Source of the DNA: Dehalobacter sp. DCM
GTDB taxonomy: Bacteria; Bacillota; Desulfitobacteriia; Desulfitobacteriales; Syntrophobotulaceae
Reading direction: 5' to 3'
DNA length: 64,000 nt
Assembly: GCF_024972775.1 (NCBI RefSeq)
Contig: NZ_CP092282.1
Coordinates: forward strand, 3,651,001 to 3,715,000
In this document: positions 58,746 through 64,000 of the stretch, in pieces
Layout of the letters: the number at the start of each line of letters is the position of its first letter
Position numbering within the stretch: position 1 is the first letter of the stretch
Program-made: the position numbers and the translations under genes
The notes under the pieces: model-generated
Told to the model about the DNA's origin: nothing
Database searches by the model: none
Seen by the model: only the letters and a program-made list of their open reading frames with translations

Positions 58746-59429
58746 CTACATAAACCTATATCCGATACCAAGTTCCGTTAAAATATGCTTTGGTCGCGTG
58801 GGGTCTATTTCAATTTTGTTGCGAAGCTGTGCTACATATACCCGTAGGTAATTAATCTCAGATTCGTAATTGGGTCCCCATACAGCCTTAAGGAGTTGTC
58901 GGTGAGTCAGAACTTTTCCCGCGCAAGTTGCCATGACCTTTAACAGCTCATATTCAGTTGGCGTTAGTTTTACTTCTTCATTGTTCAAGGTAAAAATTCG
59001 TTTCGCAAAATCAAGTTTCAAATCATCAAAGACAAGAATAGGTCCATCTTCTGACTTAGCAGTATGCCTTAAGGCGACACCAATTCTGGCAACAAGCTCA
59101 CCCATTCCAAAAGGCTTGGATACATAGTCATCGGCACCGTTATTTAAGGCCACGACCTTATCTCTCTCAAGATCTTTTGCCGAGAGTATAATTACCGGAA
59201 CAGAAGACCATTCTCTAATCCTTCGGAGAACCTCCAGGCCATCAATATCAGGTAATGATAAATCAAGAATAACTAAATCTGGTTTATACTTGATGATCCC
59301 TTCTAATCCTGCCTGCCCGTTAACAGCTTCGAAAATATCATACTTATAAGCGCCGATGCCTACTTTCAGCAAGCGACGTATTTGCAGTTCGTCATCAATG
59401 ATCAAGATTCTTGGTCCGTTACTTTCCAT
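58746..59429 (-). CDS. kdpE: Response regulator KdpE
   Basis: The 227-residue protein has a receiver domain (DD at about 12-13, Asp in LVILDLSLPDIDG about 54, Lys in DDYVSKPF) and an OmpR-type DNA-binding domain ending HILTELGIGYRFM. TPTEYELLKVMATCAGKVLT and VWGPNYESEINYLRVYV are typical of KdpE. It activates the kdp operon under potassium limitation. ATG 59429 fits AAGGTG. It is separated from kdpD by a 164-bp inverted-repeat element. Confidence 0.93.
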   Translation of the reverse strand: MESNGPRILIIDDELQIRRLLKVGIGAYKYDIFEAVNGQAGLEGIIKYKPDLVILDLSLPDIDGLEVLRRIREWSSVPVIILSAKDLERDKVVALNNGADDYVSKPFGMGELVARIGVALRHTAKSEDGPILVFDDLKLDFAKRIFTLNNEEVKLTPTEYELLKVMATCAGKVLTHRQLLKAVWGPNYESEINYLRVYVAQLRNKIEIDPTRPKHILTELGIGYRFM

Positions 59430-59462
59430 GAAAATCACCTTACTACCATTAGATATCCTAAG

Positions 59463-59626
59463 CTAGTACCTTGTTAACTTTAAAACTGTAATATAATGGC
59501 GAGCAGATTTTTTGTAAGACAAGGCGGATGATTGAGGCATACCGAGCGTATGGCGATTGAAGACAACGCAGTATTACAAAAAATCTGCCGCCAGGATATA
59601 TAGATTTAGGGTTAACAAGGTACTAG
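59463..59626. repeat. MITE-like nested inverted-repeat element
   Basis: The ends are perfect 16-bp inverted repeats, CTAGTACCTTGTTAAC (59463-59478) and its complement (59611-59626). Inside are perfect 15-bp arms GCAGATTTTTTGTAA (59503-59517) and complement (59574-59588), and a central CATAC/GTATG stem (59538-59552). It has no ORF. The whole 164 bp folds into one long hairpin, as non-autonomous transposable elements do. Target-site duplications are not obvious beyond the CTAG at the tips. The right end carries the kdpD stop codon. Confidence 0.8.
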
Positions 59627-62278
59627 ACTCTTTCTAAAGGGTATAGTAAAAACAAAGGTCGTTCCGCCGGAAAGATTCCTTTCTGCCCAGATCTTTCCTT
59701 GATGGGCCTCAACAATGGATTTGCAGACGGTCAAACCTAGCCCTGTACCGCTTACCCGACTAGAAGAGTTCAAACGATAAAATTTATCAAATATCTTTCC
59801 CAAGTCATCTTCCTGTATACTGTTCCCTCGATCCATAACGGATATTTTTAACTTGGTTTCGTTCTTTGTTGCAGAAATTTCTATGTCTCGATCCTGCTCT
59901 GTATATTTTATCGCATTTTCCAGTAAATTGACCAGTACTTGTTTGATCAACATACAATCTCCAATAAAGAGAGGCAAATCTCGTTCAATCTTGGAGTTTA
60001 TTATCCTCAACTGTAATGGATCAACTTCATTCACTGCTACACTGATAATTTCTGCGATATCACACTCGTCCTGATTGAGCTGTAAGCCGCCGCTTTCTAC
60101 ACGGGCCATATCCAATAAATTGTTTATCAACCGGTTCATCCGCTCGGCGCCTTGCCTGGCCGATGTTAATAATTCCTTACGTTGGTCGGTCGTATAAGGT
60201 TCTTTATCATCCAATAATCCTGTGATGGCGCCAATAATGGAAGCGAGCGGTGTTTTCAAATCGTGGGATAAACAGCTAAACAGCACATTATATAAGCGTT
60301 CGGTTTCTTTTAATAATTGTGTCTCTCGTGCCTTTTCAGCAAGTTGTATTCTACTCAGAGCAACAGCCGATAATCCGGCAAAGGCTTCTAGCAGTATGCG
60401 TTGTTCAGGGGTAAAATTAGCCGTATTTATGCGGATACCCAATACACCTGTCGTACTTTCTTTAATCATCATAGGCAGATAAAGTCTTTGAGCACCGCTA
60501 AGATTTTCTGTTCCTTTGCCGGCACTCTGCCTGTTCAAGAAAGACCAGGTGGCGACAGCCAGCTCTTTAGGATCTGTGATAAAAACATATCCCCCGCTGC
60601 TGCAAGCAGCTACTTCAAGATCTCCTTTTTCATCGGGTAGGAAGGCGATCACGTCGTTTTCAGCGATACCCGCGATTTTTTTTACAATCAAATCGAGAAC
60701 AGTCTGGACTTCTGTCTCCGCGGCGATGTCCTTACTCAATGAATACAAAGCAGAGACCTTTTCTTCTCTGCTCTTGGTCATATAGATCTGGTTATGCAGC
60801 CGGGTAGATAGTCTTCCTGTAACAATGGCAACAATTATAAAAATTAAAAAACTAATACCATACCGAATATCGGCGACTGTAAAACTATATTGAGGGAATA
60901 CAAAGAAAAAGTCAAAAACGATAACTCCCAGAAAGGCAGCCACTATAGCATATTGAATTCCCATAGTAACTGCAGTATATAATACCGGCAATAGAAATAG
61001 TAAGACAATATTAACTAACCCTAAGCTATCCTCAAAGGGCTTGAGCATAACAGTCCACAAAACTATAATTGCTGTAATCAACAAAATCCGTTTGATGGAT
61101 AGTCCTGTTTTTGCTTTCGTAAACGGCGATGTTTTTTTGTTATTACTCTCATTTTGCTGTCCTGGGATAACGTGAACACTAATGCCTTCGCTGTTCCGAA
61201 TAATCTTATCAACGGGTGAATTTCTCAAAAAACCGGAAATTCCGGAACGCAGCGGCTTGCCGATTATAATTTGGGTAACGTTTCTCTTCTTGGCAATTTC
61301 CAGCAGTTCCTCGGCAATGTCGTCCCCTGTTACCGTTAGTATTTCAGCGCCTAATTCTTCAGCCAGATTAAGATTTTTCGTAAGTAACTCTTTTTGTTCC
61401 TCTTTTAAAGGCTGCCTGCTGCTTTCCACATAGACTGCTATTAACTCGGACTGTAGCCTATTCGCCATTCTGCTGCCCATTCTGAGAAGCTTGGAAGCAA
61501 AGGGACTAGAACTGATGCTTACCAGTACTTTTTCCCCTGCCGGCCAAGGGCCGCTAATCGCATGTGCCTGCATATAGGTTTCCATTTGCCGATCAACCCG
61601 TTGGGCGGTATATCGAAGTGCAAGTTCCCTTAAGGCATTGAGATTCCCGGGACGAAAAAACTTATTAATCGCCCTTTCGGCCTGATCGGGCACATAGACC
61701 TTGCCTTCCTTTAACCTTTGGATTAACTCCTCGTCAGGAATATCCACCAAATGGATTTTAGCGTCATTCAATATTCTGTCCGGAACTGTTTCCCTCACGG
61801 TAACACCTGTGATGCGGGCGACAATGTCATTCAGGCTCTCGATGTGCTGGATATTGAGGGTCGTATAAACATTAATACCTGCCGCCAACAATTCCTCCAC
61901 ATCCTGATAACGTTTGGGGTGCCGGGAGCCGGATATATTAGTATGTGCCAGCTCATCGACCAGGGCAATTTCAGGACGGCGGAGTAAAATGGCATCAAGA
62001 TCCATCTCGCAGAACTGCTTATCTTTATACTCAATGACACAGGAAGTGATAATCGGAAGTCCCTTAACAAGGGCTTCTGTCTCTTTCCTACCATGCGTCT
62101 CGACCAAGGCAATCACGGTCTCAATTCCTTTTGTTTGCATTTCCTGCGCCGCTTCCAGCATGGCGTAAGTTTTTCCGACACCTGCCGCAGCGCCAAGGAA
62201 GACCGTTAATATTCCCCTGTTTTTATGTTTGATACCTGCTAGGATCGCATCGGGGTCACCCCTGAATTCCTCCGTCAT
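59612..62278 (-). CDS. kdpD: Osmosensitive potassium sensor kinase KdpD
   Basis: The 888-residue protein has the KdpD N-terminal domain (~20-230; Walker A GAAAGVGKTYAMLEAAQEM, DELAHTN), a Usp-like domain (~250-370) and four membrane helices (~395-495). GAF (~525-650), HisKA with SHDLKTPLAS (about 670) and HATPase_c with GTGLGLTVCKS (about 845) follow. It phosphorylates KdpE when potassium is low. The last codons (LVPC and stop) come from the terminal repeat of the adjacent MITE-like element, so the original C-terminal end has been replaced by a few residues. Confidence 0.95.
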   Translation of the reverse strand: MTEEFRGDPDAILAGIKHKNRGILTVFLGAAAGVGKTYAMLEAAQEMQTKGIETVIALVETHGRKETEALVKGLPIITSCVIEYKDKQFCEMDLDAILLRRPEIALVDELAHTNISGSRHPKRYQDVEELLAAGINVYTTLNIQHIESLNDIVARITGVTVRETVPDRILNDAKIHLVDIPDEELIQRLKEGKVYVPDQAERAINKFFRPGNLNALRELALRYTAQRVDRQMETYMQAHAISGPWPAGEKVLVSISSSPFASKLLRMGSRMANRLQSELIAVYVESSRQPLKEEQKELLTKNLNLAEELGAEILTVTGDDIAEELLEIAKKRNVTQIIIGKPLRSGISGFLRNSPVDKIIRNSEGISVHVIPGQQNESNNKKTSPFTKAKTGLSIKRILLITAIIVLWTVMLKPFEDSLGLVNIVLLFLLPVLYTAVTMGIQYAIVAAFLGVIVFDFFFVFPQYSFTVADIRYGISFLIFIIVAIVTGRLSTRLHNQIYMTKSREEKVSALYSLSKDIAAETEVQTVLDLIVKKIAGIAENDVIAFLPDEKGDLEVAACSSGGYVFITDPKELAVATWSFLNRQSAGKGTENLSGAQRLYLPMMIKESTTGVLGIRINTANFTPEQRILLEAFAGLSAVALSRIQLAEKARETQLLKETERLYNVLFSCLSHDLKTPLASIIGAITGLLDDKEPYTTDQRKELLTSARQGAERMNRLINNLLDMARVESGGLQLNQDECDIAEIISVAVNEVDPLQLRIINSKIERDLPLFIGDCMLIKQVLVNLLENAIKYTEQDRDIEISATKNETKLKISVMDRGNSIQEDDLGKIFDKFYRLNSSSRVSGTGLGLTVCKSIVEAHQGKIWAERNLSGGTTFVFTIPFRKSLVPC

Positions 62279-62293
62279 CTTTTTCTCACATCC

Positions 62294-62872
62294 TTATGAC
62301 AATTGATCCAGCGCTAAGTTTAGCTTTAAGACGTTGACCCGGGGTTCCCCTAAAATGAATACTTCCCAGGTTTCCGTATATTTTTGAACTTCAATCCGTA
62401 CTTCTTCTTCTGTCAGTCCTCTGGCTCGAGCTACGCGCGGTATCTGCAATAGGGCCGCCTGAGGTGATATGTGGGGATCAAGTCCGCTTCCGGAAGCTGC
62501 AACCATATCCGCTGGTATTTTTTGTTCAGCGGTCAAGTTGTTTTCACGCTTAATTTCAGTAATCCGCTCCCCAATTGTCTTCATTAAAGATTCATTGGTA
62601 GGTCCAAGGTTCGATCCAGAGGAGGCCACGGCATCATAACCAGCGCCGGCAGCAGAAGGCCTGCCGTAAAAGTATTCGGGGCCGGTAAATTCCTGTCCGA
62701 TTAATTCCGAACCAACAATTCGGTTATTGCTGTAGAGAAGAGAACCATTGGCCTGTTTTGGAAAAATAAGCTGGGATAAGCCGGTTACCGCCAAAGGATA
62801 AACCAATCCCAGTAGAATAGTCATGATGATTAACATTTTACATGATTGTTTTACAGATTTAAACATCCACAT
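62294..62872 (-). CDS. kdpC: Potassium-transporting ATPase subunit KdpC
   Basis: The 192-residue protein has an N-terminal membrane helix (ILLGLVYPLAVTGLSQLIFP) and the KdpC body with GSELIGQEFTGPEYFYGRPS, SGLDPHISPQAALLQIPRVA and TEEEVRIEVQKYTE. It stabilises the KdpFABC complex. It lies 10 bases from kdpB and 15 from kdpD. ATG 62872 or the in-frame ATG two codons on may be used, as GGAAAGG fits both. Confidence 0.95.
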   Translation of the reverse strand: MWMFKSVKQSCKMLIIMTILLGLVYPLAVTGLSQLIFPKQANGSLLYSNNRIVGSELIGQEFTGPEYFYGRPSAAGAGYDAVASSGSNLGPTNESLMKTIGERITEIKRENNLTAEQKIPADMVAASGSGLDPHISPQAALLQIPRVARARGLTEEEVRIEVQKYTETWEVFILGEPRVNVLKLNLALDQLS

Positions 62873-62882
62873 TCATCCTTTC

Positions 62883-64000
62883 CTAGCCGATGATATGCAA
62901 GAACGCAAGCAACCAATCAATTATTTTGATCCCGATAAAAGGTGTTATTAATCCTCCCAAGCCATAGACCAGCAAGTTGCGTCTCAGAATAAGATTGGCT
63001 CCCTGCGGACGATAGGTCACGCCCTTTAAGGCTAGCGGAATTAGAAACACGATGATGATTGCATTGAAAATAACAGCAGAAATAATCGCACTTTCCGGGC
63101 TGCTCAAATCCATAATATTCAGGTAGGCCAACTGCGGATACGTTGCACTGAACAAGGCCGGGATGATCGCAAAGTACTTAGCCACATCATTGGCAATGCT
63201 GAAGGTGGTTAACGAGCCCCGGGTAATCAGTAATTGCTTACCAATCCCGACGACTTCAATGAGTTTCGTCGGGTTGCTATCCAAATCTACCATATTTCCT
63301 GCTTCCTTGGCAGCCTGAGTTCCGCTGTTCATAGCAACACCGACATCAGCCTGGGCTAAAGCGGGTGCATCATTGGTACCGTCTCCTGTCATCGCCACCA
63401 AGTGTCCTTTGTACTGGTAATCCCTGATTAAAGCAAGCTTGGCTTCAGGTGTCGCTTCAGCCAGAAAGTCATCAACTCCGGCTTCACCGGCAATCGCCGC
63501 TGCGGTTAATGGATTATCCCCTGTAATCATGACGGTCTTAATTCCCATTCGCCTGAGTTCTGCGAATCTTTCTTTAATGCCTCCCTTGACCACATCCTTG
63601 AGATGGATAACACCGAGTGCTCTGCCATTGTCTGCGACTACCAATGGCGTTCCGCCTTTTTTAGCAATACCTTCGGCAATATTCCTAACCTCTTGATCAA
63701 GCTGTTGGTCTTGCTGCTGCAAATATTTTTCTATCGCGTCAACAGCCCCTTTGCGGATCTCTCTGTTTTGGACATTCACCCCACTCATCCGGGTCTGAGC
63801 GCTGAATGGGATAAAGATGGCCTGTAACTGGCCTATATCTCTTTCACGCAAACCATATTTATTTTTCGCTAGCACCACAATGCTGCGGCCTTCCGGTGTT
63901 TCATCTGCTAAGGAAGAAAGCTGGGCGGTATCAGCCAGTTCTTCAACCCGTACGCCGGGGGCAGGTAAAAATTCTGTGGCCATACGGTTTCCGAGCGTAA
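62883..64000 (-). CDS. kdpB: Potassium-transporting P-type ATPase subunit KdpB (partial, N-terminus outside window)
   Basis: The frame continues past the window edge. The visible ~370 residues start [16 protein letters not shown] and include the nucleotide-binding region [16 protein letters not shown], the hinge [20 protein letters not shown] and the C-terminal helices ([20 protein letters not shown]). The phosphorylation DKTGT motif is off the edge. It is the catalytic subunit of the Kdp pump. Confidence 0.95.
   Translation of the reverse strand, partial: TLGNRMATEFLPAPGVRVEELADTAQLSSLADETPEGRSIVVLAKNKYGLRERDIGQLQAIFIPFSAQTRMSGVNVQNREIRKGAVDAIEKYLQQQDQQLDQEVRNIAEGIAKKGGTPLVVADNGRALGVIHLKDVVKGGIKERFAELRRMGIKTVMITGDNPLTAAAIAGEAGVDDFLAEATPEAKLALIRDYQYKGHLVAMTGDGTNDAPALAQADVGVAMNSGTQAAKEAGNMVDLDSNPTKLIEVVGIGKQLLITRGSLTTFSIANDVAKYFAIIPALFSATYPQLAYLNIMDLSSPESAIISAVIFNAIIIVFLIPLALKGVTYRPQGANLILRRNLLVYGLGGLITPFIGIKIIDWLLAFLHIIG

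Overview
The window reads as chromosomal DNA of a low-to-mid GC Gram-positive anaerobe of the class Clostridia, most like the Peptococcaceae/Desulfitobacteriaceae group. This rests on AGGAGG ribosome binding sites, TTG/GTG starts, CW_binding_2 surface proteins, and the YdbS/YdbT, DUF4173, PadR/HAAS and Kdp/Ktr gene sets. The genus is an inference. I saw no tRNA, rRNA, CRISPR array, phage module or transposase gene.

Layout. 1-1.6 kb: end of a two-component locus and two small genes. 1.6-5.4 kb: an ankyrin fragment, a large CW_binding_2 protein with a beta-propeller-like region, and a Fic remnant. 5.4-8.4 kb: a likely NAD-linked operon (NrtR-like Nudix regulator, SPFH protein, NAD-kinase-like protein). 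8.4-15.1 kb: a scarred accessory region with repeats, gene fragments, lipoproteins and an RCC1-repeat CW_binding_2 protein. 15-22.5 kb: YibE/F, alkaline phosphatase with a candidate Pho box, a diguanylate cyclase, a truncated SDR and a DUF4173 operon. 22.5-28.7 kb: lipoproteins and the YdbS/YdbT pair. 28.8-34.1 kb: more fragments, an HTH/hydrolase pair, an S4-domain protein, a ParE/Phd pair and RsgA. 34.1-39.6 kb: a signalling operon (CheR, hybrid kinase, REC-GGDEF-HD-GYP). 40-51 kb: ADP-ribosylglycohydrolase, serpin, LigD PE-Pol, PadR/HAAS, two ABC exporters and a pentapeptide regulator. 51-56 kb: carbonic anhydrase, a polar amino-acid ABC importer and a third CW_binding_2 protein. 56-64 kb: Ktr/Trk and Kdp potassium uptake.

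The most striking signal is a dispersed ~300 bp element (8.55, 10.3, 34.0, 45.3 and 48.3 kb, plus remnants near 14.95, 17.97 and 26.6 kb). Intact copies encode a 27-residue membrane peptide resembling the putative holin-like toxin family. A palindrome closes over the ribosome binding site, and a convergent antisense RNA with its own promoter and terminator overlaps the 3' end. This is the architecture of a type I toxin-antitoxin module. Decayed copies include an antitoxin-only copy, a toxin truncation without antitoxin, and a read-through toxin. Copies often lie next to short duplicated ends of genes found elsewhere in the window, which suggests that they are recombination junctions.

A second non-coding element is a 164 bp MITE-like inverted repeat between kdpD and kdpE. 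One of its termini supplies the last residues and stop codon of KdpD.
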